A stretch of DNA of 64,000 nucleotides. Origin: Oncomelania hupensis. Its lineage: Eukaryota > Mollusca > Gastropoda > Littorinimorpha > Pomatiopsidae. Positions 1 through 10,500 of this stretch are shown here, one piece after another. The DNA lies in contig CM072513.1 in the NCBI GenBank assembly GCA_036898135.1, positions 38,179,937 through 38,243,936 on the forward strand, written 5' to 3'. Below the pieces are notes generated by a model. That model was not told the DNA's origin. It saw only the letters and a program-made list of their open reading frames with translations, and did no database searches. Each line of letters opens with the position of its first letter. Within the stretch, counting starts at the first letter, position 1. The position numbers and the translations under genes are program-made.

Positions 1-1
1 G

Positions 2-1687
2 ACTGCCAAGAAATCCAAGACAGTCTACCAAGTAGAGGTGAACGGGAGAGCCCGATACCACCACATCAATCTCCTTAAGAAGTATACGGACCGATCAGCG
101 ACCCCCAGCACTCACAACTTGCTAGCCATCGCCATCGCGGAAGAAGGAGAAAGCATGGAGACCAATGCAGTAGAGTATCCCCTGCACTCCAAAGAAACCT
201 ACAAAGACGTGATACTCAACGGAGACCTAGCCGCTAAACAGCAACAGCAAGTACGACAGGTCATTCGCCAACATCAGACTGTTCTCACAGACCGACCAGG
301 GAGGACAGACCTCGTCGAAGTAACCTTAACGGTGACCGACCCAACACCCGTCCGCCAGAAGCTCTACCCGATGCCACTGTCTCAGCAGCGAGCCATCAAG
401 GAAGAGATAGACACCTTACTGGCAGCCGGAATCATCTCAGAGTCTACTTCACCCTACAGCGCGGGCACGGTATTGTTGCGAAAACCCAACGGAGAGCATC
501 GACTGTGCATCGACTTCAGACTCCTGAATGCGGTAACGCAGTTCCAGCCAGAGCCACTCCCGGACCAGACAGACCTATTTGCCAAGCTACAGCGAGCGAA
601 GTACTTCTCACGCATCGACCTCAGCAAAGGATACTACCAGATACCAGTGCAACCGCAAGTCCGAAAGTACCTAGCGTTTAGCACTATGGAAGGACACTTC
701 GAATTCAACGTGCTTCCATTCGGACTCCACAACGCACCCAGCATCTTCAGCGCCATGATGCGAAAACTCCTGGCACCCCTGAGCAGCGAGCACCTACATT
801 CGTTTATGGACGACATTCTCATCGCAACACCTACGTGGGAGGAACATGTCACGCTCCTACAGCAACTACTCGCCCGCCTCAGAGACACGGGATTGACGGC
901 AAGACCCACCAAATGTCAGATTGGATTCACGGAATTAGAATTTCTGGGACACACCATCAGTCAAGGAAGCCTGCGACCGGTAGAAAAGACCGTGAAACGC
1001 CTACTCGACGCTCCTAGGCCCAAGACCAAAAAGGAAGTACAGTCGTTTCTAGGACTCTGCGGCTTCTACCAGAAGTTCATCCGCAACTACAACAGCATCG
1101 CCGTACCACTGACAAATGGAACCCGGAAAATCGCCCCGGACAAAGTAGTTTGGACAGCGGAATGCGAGACAGCATTCCAAACACTCAAGGACAGAATGAC
1201 ATCGGCGCCAGTACTCCACCTACCCGATTTGACTCAGCCATTCGTTCTTCGCACCGACGCAAGCGACTTAGGCCTCGGAGCAGTACTGCTACAGCGCGAC
1301 CCCAAGAATGCAGAGACGCTATTCCCGGTCGCCTACGCCAGCAGAAAATTGAGACCCGCCGAGACCCACTACGCCACGTCGGAGAAGGAATGCCTTGGAC
1401 TAGTCTGGGCCATACAGAAATTCCAACTCTACCTGTATGGGACCCACTTCACAGTTCAGGTGGACCATCAACCACTATCGTTCCTGGCAGCCTCCAAGTC
1501 TTTGAACTCTCGCCTGATGCGATGGGCACTCACCCTTCAGGCATACTCATTCCAAATCGAGTACATCCCCGGCAAGGAAAACCACGGAGCCGACTACCTC
1601 AGTCGCCATCTCGTGGAGGACACAGCAGCTGTCGCCCACCCAACACAACTAAGGGCCACAGCACCAGAATTCGTCCCCGCCCAATAA
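2..1687 (+). CDS. Pol polyprotein, C-terminal part: integrase end, reverse transcriptase, RNase H
   Basis: The frame is open from the window edge with no stop until 1687 (about 561 residues). Near the start, KTVYQVEV...YHHINLLKKY looks like the GPY/F-like end of an integrase. The RT domain follows: IDFRLLNAVT, SRIDLSKGYYQIPV, LPFGLHNAPSIF and the catalytic FMDDILIAT (a YxDD variant with F). RNase H has LRTDASDLGLGAVL (first Asp), SEKECLGLVWA (Glu), VQVDHQPLSF (Asp) and NHGADYLSR (last Asp), so the D-E-D-D set is present. It would copy the element's RNA into DNA in cytoplasmic particles. There are no internal stops or frameshifts, so this part could be functional. Start codon, protease, gag and integrase core lie outside the window. 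Confidence 0.9.
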   Translation, partial: TAKKSKTVYQVEVNGRARYHHINLLKKYTDRSATPSTHNLLAIAIAEEGESMETNAVEYPLHSKETYKDVILNGDLAAKQQQQVRQVIRQHQTVLTDRPGRTDLVEVTLTVTDPTPVRQKLYPMPLSQQRAIKEEIDTLLAAGIISESTSPYSAGTVLLRKPNGEHRLCIDFRLLNAVTQFQPEPLPDQTDLFAKLQRAKYFSRIDLSKGYYQIPVQPQVRKYLAFSTMEGHFEFNVLPFGLHNAPSIFSAMMRKLLAPLSSEHLHSFMDDILIATPTWEEHVTLLQQLLARLRDTGLTARPTKCQIGFTELEFLGHTISQGSLRPVEKTVKRLLDAPRPKTKKEVQSFLGLCGFYQKFIRNYNSIAVPLTNGTRKIAPDKVVWTAECETAFQTLKDRMTSAPVLHLPDLTQPFVLRTDASDLGLGAVLLQRDPKNAETLFPVAYASRKLRPAETHYATSEKECLGLVWAIQKFQLYLYGTHFTVQVDHQPLSFLAASKSLNSRLMRWALTLQAYSFQIEYIPGKENHGADYLSRHLVEDTAAVAHPTQLRATAPEFVPAQ

Positions 1688-1846
1688 AAACCCTGTCACT
1701 AGTGGCCATAGCTACCTGGCACAGCATTGCAGCTCAGGTAGAGCAACTTAATTAGTTTGTAAATAGGACCCTAGGATAGTGCAGTGTTAAACTAGGCTCT
1801 GTAGTAGAAAAAGGTCGAATCCAGTAGTCATCGCCTTTTTTCAGTT

Positions 1847-1853
1847 GAGGGAG
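1847..1853 (+). promoter_or_regulatory. Polypurine tract before 3' LTR
   Basis: A short purine run, GAGGGAG, followed by CC, lies directly before the LTR start TGTCA at 1856. This is the expected place for the plus-strand primer of an LTR retrotransposon. Confidence 0.55.
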
Positions 1854-1855
1854 CC

Positions 1856-3376
1856 TGTCATAAATTGGCTAGTTTTAACTCTGCTTGTTGACTATTTAGC
1901 CATGTGTAGTCTTTGTAACAGTAGAGAAGTTAGACTATTACACAGCAGCAATTAAATTACACAGCAGACCACACACAGCGAGCGAGCCACCCACATCGCA
2001 GTGACTCAGCACTTGAGCTTTGAATCGGACCGTTTTAACCAATCAGAGCAGGCTCAGTGGGTAGAGCAGTTTGACTGGGTCCGAGCCTAACACAGTTTGA
2101 ATCAGTCGTGTGTGAGACGAGGTAGAGTCAACATCTCCACAGCTAGAGAAATCTCTACACTCATAGACCAGGAAGCAGGACTTTGAAATCTTAGAATTCT
2201 CTCAAGTCACAACGGGCCTGAACTTGTCAAACAGGTAAATGAACACCCTTCTGTTTCATCGTGATATATTTATATTATTGTTGAAATTATGTTTGTGGAA
2301 TTTGCTATGCATAAATGTGAATTGTTAATCCGAATTTGCGGGACCACGTGGAAGAGCCTACCACGAGGCGAAACACGACCGGTTGCGCCGCCATGTTGTA
2401 TCCCGTACGGAACCACTGTTGTTTAACTTATATGTATGTTTGCAGACCAGTGGCTGTACCACTGAATGTTTATATTATTATTAATTCTGTATGTGTATAG
2501 TTAGACACGATTGATATTTATGTATGTATAGGAATTTAGAGTTGAGATTCCAGTGGACCCCGGAAGTAGCAGAATGTTCGTCGCTTATGTATAGAGATGT
2601 GGAGCTATCACTGAGGGCTACTTTGGCTTTCAGTGAGACGCTCTGCACAAACCGATTATTCAGGGTTGTGCAGAATTTCGTCTCTTATATTACAGACGAG
2701 CAGGCGAGCTATCCTGTGCGTCCCCCTCCACAGAAACGACTAGTTGGTTGAGGAGACTCTACCGCACAAGTCGGAAAGAGCTACCTTGAAAAACACCCTG
2801 TCAGACCCCACAGCGTGGCAAGGGAACCCAACTACACAACGACAAAGGTGTACCAGAAGCTACCTCACAGAAGGACTTCGACCGCACCATCAGAAAGTTA
2901 AGTGTAATCTCCGAAAGTGCACTTAAACTGATCATAACAGGACCACAGTAGTCCAACTCTTCAGAAACTGTAAAACGGACCACAGTAGTCCAAATCTACA
3001 TGAAATATTATAGCAAGTGCCCGAGGAAGAAAAACAGCTGCCTAGACTATCAGCGATCGAACTATTAGCAGTGACTGAGACTTTTTAAGTTAGATTAGTA
3101 CTTAGAGAATCTTGTATAGAGTAGAAGAAATAAATGTGTGATTTTAACTGTTATCAAGTGGCTGGACTACATATGATTCATAGCCGTGTGAAAGCTAGTG
3201 TGACAGTATTCTTTTACCATTTTTCTATCTATTTCTGTACCCCAACCTTAACACAGAACGAGCTAAACAAATAAATTTATTAAAGTAATTCATAGGGTGA
3301 CTTACTAGCAGTTCCCACCGAATAAACGTGAGGGTCCATAATTCCATTGTGCAGAGCCCATAAACCCCACGTGACA
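1856..3376 (+). repeat. 3' LTR of gypsy element (LTR family 1)
   Basis: A 1521-bp LTR that begins TGTCA and ends TGACA, so the ends are inverted repeats. The boundaries were set by comparison with the solo LTR at 24436-25956, which is also 1521 bp and has a clean 5-bp target duplication, and with the copy at 30525-32028. Other fragments are at 9005-9455 and 15541-16483. Repeated motifs shared by the copies include an AATAAATGTGTGATTTTAAC stretch near 3130. The sequence just after the LTR (ATTATCAGTGATAATAG) belongs to foldback family A. Confidence 0.88.
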
Positions 3377-3866
3377 ATTATCAGTGATAATAGTAGGCCT
3401 AATTAACAAGTGTTCTGTGTAATTCACATTGTGACAGCCTACTAGCGCCAAAACCTGATAATTACAACTAGTATATCATAATGACAAATATCAACGACAT
3501 ATTTACAATCAACATGTAAAAATTGTAATAATCAAGTGAAAATTACAATTTTCGGTTTGGGCCCATTTATAGACGGATTGCTAGAGCCAAAACTGAAAAT
3601 TAAACATTATCACGCAAAGATATTTGCAATTATTCATTGATAATTGTAATTATCGCTTGATAATTGTAATTTTCCTATGATATTTGTAATTATCTCATGA
3701 TATTTGTAAATATCAGGTTTTGGCGCTAGGAAGACGTGGTAAATACTGATGATTATTAATTAACACTGTGGAGTACCGGTATCTCTGTAAATTACACAGA
3801 ACACGTGTTAATTTAATTATTTTGTGATAGTTGTAACTCTCGCTTTTGACGCTAGTAAGCCTTCAT
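3377..3866. repeat. Foldback element family A, copy 1 (cut by LTR element)
   Basis: A palindromic, AT-rich sequence built from inverted motifs: CCTACTAGCGCCAAAACCTG near 3440, and its reverse complement near 3715 and, degenerate, near 3850. Stacked TGATAATTGTAATTATC-like units lie between. A second nested inverted pair is ACAGAACACGTGTTAA-like (3405-3430 and 3793-3812). The left part is missing because the gypsy element inserted here. The same family is seen at 40865-42253 and, most complete, at 58001-58777. It has no coding capacity and is probably a nonautonomous DNA transposon (MITE). Confidence 0.75.
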
Positions 3867-3939
3867 ACCCACCCAAAATGCATATATTACAGTTGCGTGT
3901 AATCGTGTTATACACTCACCCATGCACACTGATTCACAT

Positions 3940-4509
3940 TACATTACATTATTATTGCTTTAGGTCCAGCGGACTCTTCCAAGCCAAATCAGGACCGGAC
4001 AACCTATGATCCGCATAAAAGATCTGTTGAAACAACCCTAGTGGTAAAACCGAAAGCTCTCCACCAGCCAGTCACTTTACAATAAAGACATCCCACGCAG
4101 GGGACGGCTGAGGCTTCACCTCAACTTATCGAACCCCCGTTTACAAAAACAAAATAGAATACAAACATCATTATACATTATCAACAAAACACATACATAT
4201 AAAATGCCTACATTGCTAAATAATAACATCATAGGAAGCCATAGTGACCACCCGGCAGAAAGCGTCCAATATTCCCAAGCTGATCCAACAGACCCAATAC
4301 ACAAACAAGGAGTCTTGTCCCGGAAGAGTTTTCAAGAAAAAAGGTAGGAGACTGGTCTAGCGAAGAAGACGATAGTATAGCAGATTGATAGAACAGAACA
4401 GGAATGAGAAAAAGCAAATGAGAAAGACAGCGACAGTGGGAATTTAAAGCACTAAATTTCCAGAAAGTGGGGATACTATTTATACTGAAACCCCCGGCAC
4501 CCCAACAGG
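3940..4509 (-). mobile_element. Retroposon family R, near full-length copy
   Basis: A 570-bp noncoding retroposon on the minus strand. It is flanked by a 12-bp direct repeat (ACTGATTCACAT at 3928-3939 and 4510-4521), a typical LINE-driven target duplication. The 3' end (low coordinates) carries an ATTAC-type simple tail, read as TGTAA repeats on the minus strand. Just before the tail, GGTCC...GGACC can form a small stem-loop. Other long copies are at 41072-41615, 42547-43312, 46821-47247 and 59057-59613. Long copies begin at similar sites, so this looks like a SINE-sized unit or a LINE 3' end rather than random truncations. No coding motif was recognised. Confidence 0.75.
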
Positions 4510-4576
4510 ACTGATTCACATGCCTTCTACATACGATGGAGATGTATAAAAGACAAACGGGCAGACAGACAGACAA

Positions 4577-4579
<3 letters not shown>

Positions 4580-4619
<40 letters not shown>

Positions 4620-4629
4620 AGAGAGAGAC
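4580..4629. repeat. (AG)n microsatellite
   Basis: About 25 AG units, interrupted by GGGAGGG near the right end, preceded by a short GACA repeat. Confidence 0.95.
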
Positions 4630-4985
4630 AGAGACAAAGTTGCATGGAATGAGACAACAAGAAGTCTGGAAATAAACCTTCCACAAAACCATCGCTTCCA
4701 ATGCGTTAAAAGACAAGTGTTAAAATTTGGGAATCAACGTTATGATTGTGGCTGCTCAACCCAAAAAGTTGGGATCTTGCAGCTGGTCCTCTATATTGCA
4801 AAGCGGCGGATGAAAATCCCATTTCCTTTCCGTCTTCTAATAGGGACATTCCTTTACACAACATGTTTGAGTGATGAATGTGTGTTTTTTGTGTATGTAG
4901 TTGTGTTTGTAACAAGTGAGCGTGTATGTTGGTTACAGATCGCCGCACTTTGAGTCTGATTTAGGAAAAAGGCGCGTATAGCATC

Positions 4986-4986
<1 letters not shown>

Positions 4987-5047
<61 letters not shown>
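4987..5047. repeat. (ATT)n microsatellite
   Basis: An uninterrupted run of about 20 ATT units. The poly-Ile and poly-Asn frames across it are translations of the repeat, not genes. Confidence 0.95.
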
Positions 5048-5048
<1 letters not shown>

Positions 5049-5670
5049 TTGTGTTATGCCCCTCTGGACGGACAGCCAGCCAGCTAGGCAGAGTAGACCA
5101 GCCAAAGAAATGATGAAGATAATGGTAAACGAAACACGAGAAGGCTTGAGAGTTGAGTAGGCCACGTTCTTAGGTAGGTTATACCAAAGAGGGTATAGTA
5201 TATAGACTCTTTGGTTATACTACACTGTGGCAAGAATTTAGAATTACAGATGGCCCATAGCACGATTCTGAGCGTCTGCTGCTACGTGGCTGATCCATTC
5301 TTTCCTTCTTCACGGGAGAACACTAAACGTTCTTTAATACTTTGCTGATCTCGTGTCCTTCATGCCATTGACAGTGACACCTTACACGTTTTTGTGGGGG
5401 GTTGTTGGTCTTGTATTTAACTTGACCCTGATGGTGACCTACATATTGTTTTGTTTATTGGTCCTGTGTTCGTTCTTTCCTCACTTTATTCGTGCTTTCA
5501 TTCATTCAACAAATCTTTTATTATCATCACAGTAGTTAAGCTTACATTTATGTGCCAATGAACAACAAGAATATACAGCACAACTCTTTCCACTCTCTCT
5601 AAACATTTTCTTCACTTCAAATAAAACGCCATGACATAATATTTAATATTTACATAACACAAAGTCATAA

Positions 5671-5702
5671 TTGTGTGTGTGTGTGTGTGTGTGCGTGTGT
5701 GG

Positions 5703-5731
<29 letters not shown>
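5671..5731. repeat. (GT)n microsatellite
   Basis: An imperfect GT run with a few GC and GG interruptions. Between 5048 and 5670 I see no gene and no repeat that I recognise from elsewhere in the window. Confidence 0.95.
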
Positions 5732-5734
<3 letters not shown>

Positions 5735-5839
5735 ATGTGTATAGTGGTTTTTGTACCCTGTCAAGCCAGGGTAAACAGGTTGCTGTTTAAAATGTAGACA
5801 GAGAGACAACTGTTGTCTGCGAGTTTCATTTGGACGATG

Positions 5840-6012
5840 ATACCTCCCCATATCCCCCTTGATACCTCACCATACCCCCCTGATATCTCCCCGTCCCCCC
5901 CCTGATGCCTCACCATACCCCCTTGATACCTCCCAGAATCCACTTGATACCTCCCCATACCCCCTTGATACCTTCCGTACCCCCCTTGTAACCTACCTGT
6001 ACCCTCCTTGAT
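5840..6012. repeat. Minisatellite, ~21-22 bp unit
   Basis: About eight degenerate copies of a unit like GATACCTCCCCATACCCCCT in tandem. The minus strand stays open because the unit length is close to a multiple of three. A similar C-rich repeat block resumes at about 6380-6480, so the SINE between them seems to have inserted into, or next to, the array. Confidence 0.85.
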
Positions 6013-6044
6013 ACTTTTCCGTTGATCGTTTCGCAGGTATGGAT

Positions 6045-6376
6045 GAAAGTCAGTCAGTAGGTAGATTACCGTCCCCGGACACAATAGCGTATAGGGGACT
6101 AAAGAATCGAACTTTTTTTTTTTTTTTTTGAGTAAAATTTACGTCCCCGGACACATTAAGCGTATAAAGAATCGACCAGTAAAGGTAGATTATAGTCACA
6201 CGACACCGAGGCGTATAGGCGACTACTGGTCACATTATTCTGACACCAGCGAACCAGTTGATGGTAAGGGGAAAATAATATGGTCACACATTGGCCAATC
6301 CGGGATTCGAACCAGGTACCTTTCGGTTACTAGTAAGACGCTCTACCAACTGAGCTACCCGGCCCCTCTGAAGAAT
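6045..6376 (-). mobile_element. tRNA-derived SINE (family B)
   Basis: On the minus strand the head (6376 downward) has a Pol III A box, TAGCTCAGTTGGTAGAGC, and a B box, GGTTCGAATCC, in a tRNA-like arrangement that ends ATTGGCCA. The body contains a TGACACCAGCGAACCAG-type motif shared with the plus-strand copy at 60980-61165. The tail region repeats GTCCCCGGACACA...GCGTATA twice (6072 and 6142), separated by a poly-T run, so two SINE ends may be joined here. It is not a functional tRNA: the anticodon stem does not pair. Confidence 0.75.
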
Positions 6377-6488
6377 CGACCATCACCATACCCCTTATAT
6401 ATACCCGTATCCCCGTTATGCCTACCCATGCCCCTTTAAACCTACCCGTAGCCCCTTTTACCTACACGTACCACCCCATCCCGATCCT

Positions 6489-6491
<3 letters not shown>

Positions 6492-6571
<80 letters not shown>

Positions 6572-6651
6572 TTGAATATAGAATAATACAAATAGAAATC
6601 CTAAAAAAACACCAAGGTTTTAAAATAAAATTTGATATAAGATAGTTTATA

Positions 6652-6713
<62 letters not shown>

Positions 6714-6717
6714 TAAC

Positions 6718-6781
<64 letters not shown>
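6492..6781. repeat. (AAT)n microsatellites, two blocks
   Basis: Blocks at 6492-6571 and 6651-6781 flank a short AT-rich spacer. The second block has two CAA interruptions. Long poly-Leu and poly-Asn frames here are artefacts of the repeat. Confidence 0.95.
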
Positions 6782-6786
<5 letters not shown>

Positions 6787-6863
6787 GTTAAAAGTAAAAA
6801 GCCTAAATTAAAAAGAAAAATATCCATATTGTAGTGTAAAAAAAAATTAACATAAAAGAAATA

Positions 6864-6938
6864 TGGCCCGCGGGAGATTTGAACTCGGGTCGCCTGCACG
6901 GTAGGCGAATGTTTTACCAAGTGAGCTACCAAGGCTTC
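6864..6938 (-). repeat. tRNA-like SINE head
   Basis: On the minus strand there is an A-box-like GTAGCTCACTTGGTAAAAC and a B-box-like GAGTTCAAATC. A five-pair anticodon stem (CGCCT/AGGCG) encloses a loop with CGT in the anticodon position. The D stem does not pair and the acceptor ends fit poorly, so this is more likely a SINE relic than a tRNA-Thr gene. Confidence 0.5.
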
Positions 6939-7357
6939 GTATAACGACCATCAATTTTTTGGTCTATATGGAAAAACATGCCGAAACCTCGATTCGATTT
7001 TTAATTAATCAAATTTAATTAGTTAAACACAAAATTTTGTAAGATTGGTGACATGAGTGCAAAAGTGTTTAGAATGGAAATAAAACAAAATTTGCGGTAT
7101 TACGGAACGGCACGTTCTTGACACGGGTTGAATTGAAACCGCGCGCGGAATGAGGCTATTGCAGTTTGTTGACATTTTGTTTATTTATTTATCTCAGAAA
7201 CGGTTAAACGTTCGGTAAGGAAATGTCGCCTATAACGATTTCGCGGGTTTTGAGCGCACAGCAGGCCGATCCGCAGCGCCCAGCACCTGCCCAGATCAGC
7301 GTCCATACCGGACAAACTTTACAGTAGAGGCGAAGAAGGACTTCCGGCTAAGCAATT

Positions 7358-7359
<2 letters not shown>
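6939..7359. other. Unassigned stretch
   Basis: No ORF, RNA gene or repeat shared with the rest of the window was found. A GC-richer patch at 7140-7330 has CGCG runs but no recognisable product. Confidence 0.5.
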
Positions 7360-7434
<75 letters not shown>

Positions 7435-7447
7435 TGAGTGTGTGTGT

Positions 7448-7505
<58 letters not shown>

Positions 7506-7735
7506 TAGATTAGATTAGATTAGATTAGATTAGATTAGATTAGATTAGATTAGATTAGATTAGATTAGATTAGATTAGATTAGATTAGATTAGATTAGAT
7601 TAGATTAGATTAGATTAGATTAGATTAGATTAGATTAGATTAGATTAGATTAGATTAGATTAGATTAGATTAGATTAGATTAGATTAGATTAGATTAGAT
7701 TAGATTAGATTAGATTAGATTAGATTAGATTAGAT

Positions 7736-7824
<89 letters not shown>
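7360..7824. repeat. Compound simple-repeat array (AT)n-(TAGA)n-(TAGAT)n-(GATA)n
   Basis: Four runs in series: (AT)n at about 7360-7434, (TAGA)n at about 7448-7503, a perfect pentamer (TAGAT)n of about 48 units at 7501-7740, then (GATA)n to 7824. The pentamer is flanked on both sides by the tetramer from which it differs by one T. Confidence 0.95.
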
Positions 7825-8607
7825 GAACACTATTCACTAAATTTATTAATTAGTTTATGATTGGAAGTGGCTGGGGTATCTTGTTTTTAAGTAATATTAA
7901 GTCAAGCCTTGAGTTAGTGTGGGAGCCACGCTACAAGGTACTGAGTAAATTCAATTGGTTGCGTAATAAGTAGTTATCGTATCAAATAATTAGGTAATGT
8001 GTCGGCTAGTTCGTTAGTCAGTTAATTAGCTATATTGTAGCAGTTGATCAAGTAGTTTGTTGGGTCTTTCGTTTGTTCTTTAGAGGGTTAGTTTGGAATT
8101 GTGTCCGTTTGCCAGCTAGTTAGTGAAAAGGACTGTATTTGACGAAACGTTTTATCGAAATATATGTTTAGATAATCTTTTGATCTATTGTGCTCCACCT
8201 TTTTACTTGTCCTTCAGTTAGTCAGTCAGTCAATTAGTAAATCAGTGATGTAAGTGAGAAATATATACAAACCCAAGGCTGAGGCCAAAACTCTTGATCC
8301 TTGGTTGCAATACATTCTGCCCGTAGCTTCATAATGCAATACAAAGTTCAGTTGGCTTGTACGTTTCTCATAACAAGCATTTTAGTGAAATACATGTACA
8401 GAATTTCCATTAATCTGGTGTGTTTTATTACCTCCTTCAACATTTGTCCTCGTTTTCCTTGTACAATTTTGTGTGTAACTTTACAGCCAACTACTTAACT
8501 AATTCGCAAATAAGTCTGCTGGCCATTTAATTCAAACCTTTATCGTAGTGAAGGTCGGACTCGAGGTGTAAATGTCGACGTGAACTTGCATATCTAATGC
8601 GTTTAAT
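7825..8607. other. Unassigned stretch
   Basis: AT-rich DNA with many TTAGT/GTTAGT-like short words at 7950-8240. No gene or dispersed repeat was recognised. Confidence 0.5.
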
Positions 8608-8985
8608 GGGCCCGGTGGTCAGGGGTTCTGAGACAATATGTCAATTCTAAACAACGTCTGTATACACCATGTGTGACGCGATGTATTCTACCTGTACCCT
8701 TTATACTCCTTCGGATGAGAGTATAAACCGAGGTCTGGACTTTGAAGATCCTGTCGCTCATGTCCTAGATGGACGAGTGCCGGCTACACAAATACACCCA
8801 GCACACTCTAGGTCCCTTCAACCCATCCCCGGTCGCCCAGGATCGTGCTCAGTCGTCTGGGCGTTAGACTAAGCGCCCAAAGGCTGCAAGTGGGCGCCTC
8901 GGGTGGCTTGAGTTAGATCCTGTATCAGCCAGCGCATTGAGCGGCTCTTGAGCTGGATAAGCGCTATATACAAAGTGATTTTAAA
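8608..8985 (+). mobile_element. SINE family A
   Basis: It shares its body with the copies at 19483-20240, 47490-47615, 52531-52950 and 55905-56203. Shared blocks are CGGATGAGAGTATAAACCG, then TTAAAGATCCTGACGCTCAT-like, CCCAGGATTGTGCTCAG-like, TTGAGTTAGATCCTGTATC, and an end in GAGCTGGATAAGCGCTATAT. The tRNA-like head is degenerate in this copy. It lies directly upstream of an LTR fragment. Confidence 0.8.
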
Positions 8986-9004
8986 ACAAATCTGTAATCT
9001 TGAC

Positions 9005-9455
9005 TGTGACGTGGTGTTTTATTGTTGCTGGGCTCTGCACAATGGAATGCTGTAACCCTCACGTCTTATTCTATGGGGACCGCTAGTGAGTCACCCGGTG
9101 AATTACTTTAATACATTTATTTGTTTAGCTCGGTCTGTGTTAAGGCTGGGGTACAGAGATAGAAAAATGGTAAAAGATCACTGTCACACTAGCTTTCACA
9201 CGGCTATGAATCATATGTAGTCCAGCCACTTGATAACAGTCAAAATCACACATTTATTTCTTCTACTCTATATACGATCTTCAAAGTACGAATCTAACTT
9301 AAAAGTTCAATTGTCAATGCGAATGGTTCGCTCGCTGATAATCTAGGCAGCTACTTTTTCTTTATAGGGCTCTGGCTACTAGCGTTCATGAAAAGTGGAC
9401 TACTGTGGTCCTTTTGATACAGTTTTAGTGCACTGTTTCCTGGGCACTTAACTGA
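9005..9455 (-). repeat. LTR family 1 fragment
   Basis: It matches the 3' part of LTR family 1 read on the minus strand, from the terminal TGTGACGTGG...GGGCTCTGCACAATGG through the GGACTACTGTGGTCC palindrome region, ending near the CACTTAACTGAT block. It is truncated there against a LINE 3' end. Confidence 0.85.
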
Positions 9456-9462
9456 TCAAAAA

Positions 9463-9742
9463 AAATTGGCGAGCGGTCTTTTCGTTTTCAAGCACCCAAG
9501 GTTTGGAATGCGCTGCCTGCCGGTTTACCTGCCGAAGACATTGTACAGACCTTGTTTCCTTCAAGAGCTGCTTAAAAACGCACTTGTTCCGCAAGTCGTG
9601 TTCTGTGTAAATAGTAAGAACATTAATAATACTTTCTGACTTATGCTGGACATGTAGTGCGAATGTTGTGATGATGCGTACGAATGATGTGTGTAAGCGC
9701 ATTGAGTTGTTATTCTAATGAAAAATGCGCTGTATAAATGCA

Positions 9743-9803
<61 letters not shown>
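9463..9803 (+). mobile_element. CR1-like LINE 3' end with ATT tail
   Basis: A short translated stretch, FQAPKVWNALPAGLP, matches the PKVWNSLP-type C-terminal motif of CR1/L2-like LINE polymerases. A 3' UTR follows, ending in ATGCGCTGTATAAATGCAATTT and an (ATT)n tail at 9747-9803. It is strongly 5'-truncated and carries a frameshift and stops. Confidence 0.65.
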
Positions 9804-10004
9804 GTTGTTTATTATTAATATTATTTGTATTTAATAGGTACGTAACTGTGTTGTAGCAGTGTAAGTACTAATCTCACATTTTAATTAATAATAATCGTCA
9901 TTGTGTATGTCCATGTCTTGGGAGTGTTGTGTTCACTATTTCAATATATTAATTTTTAGTTGGTTTGGAGAATGAAATCAGATCATAATCTGCACTCGAC
10001 GGGT

Positions 10005-10065
10005 TGATTGATTGATTGATTCTTGCTTTAGGTCCAGCGGACTCCTCCGAGCCAAATCAGGACCG
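10005..10065 (-). mobile_element. Ultra-short copy of retroposon R
   Basis: A 61-bp insertion flanked by an 11-bp direct repeat (ACTCGACGGGT at 9994-10004 and 10066-10076). On the minus strand it starts GGTCCTGATTTGGCTCGG, runs through GGACCTAAAGCAA and ends in a (TCAA)n tail. It holds only the terminal ~42 bp of family R plus the tail. Confidence 0.8.
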
Positions 10066-10500
10066 ACTCGACGGGTGTACTAGCTAGCCTTGGTGTAACG
10101 GAGAAACAGACTGTCTGAAGGACAGCGATGTAAAACAATAACAGATGAACCAAAATGATAACAATGGCGGGAAATGTAGTGGTTGTTTAGCTTATTTTCT
10201 ATTGTAAAATGTAATTAATTCTGCAGGCTTGCAACTCTGTGTATAATCAACCAACCAACCACTAGCTAGTGCCAATACAAATCAGGCAAACGCTTTAACG
10301 TTACATGCACATTATAAGCACCTTGTTCATGTTTTTAATCAGTGAATTTAAAATTAAACTGTAAATGGTTAGCCTATAGTAAACTAAAACACCGTGAAAC
10401 GAACCCAAACAGGCCGCACTTGATCAAGTTCCCGGTATGACCTGCAGTCTTTCACATAACACGCTTCAGCTTTAGTATAATGGTGGCCTAGCTTAATTGA

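Larger units (their letters stand above)
1..3376 (+). mobile_element. Ty3/gypsy retrotransposon, 3' half (integrase-before-RT type)
   Basis: The left part is cut off by the window edge. What remains is the end of pol (2-1687), a short untranslated stretch, a purine run (1847-1853) and a 1521-bp 3' LTR (1856-3376). The reading frame is already open at base 2 and encodes a stretch ending HINLLKKY, which resembles the C-terminal end of a retroviral-type integrase; RT and RNase H follow in the same frame and pol then stops before the LTR. Integrase upstream of RT is the order known from the Gmr1-like group of gypsy elements. The element sits inside a foldback repeat that resumes at 3377. No 5' LTR is in view, so LTR divergence cannot be used to date it. 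Confidence 0.85.

Noticed and set aside
1150..1755. Second plus-strand frame over pol
   Set aside because: Out-of-frame shadow of the RT/RNase H coding region, without any motif of its own.
5761..6084. Minus-strand frame rich in GRYQGG repeats
   Set aside because: It translates a ~21-bp minisatellite whose period keeps the frame open, and it continues into SINE sequence.
6462..6932. Long poly-Leu/poly-Asn open frames; similar poly-Asp, His, Ser and Tyr frames at 33202, 33802, 34242, 38558, 54566 and 63661
   Set aside because: They are translations of trinucleotide microsatellites, with no domain or start context.
7501..7740. CRISPR-like array
   Set aside because: It is a perfect pentamer simple repeat without spacers, in a eukaryotic genome.
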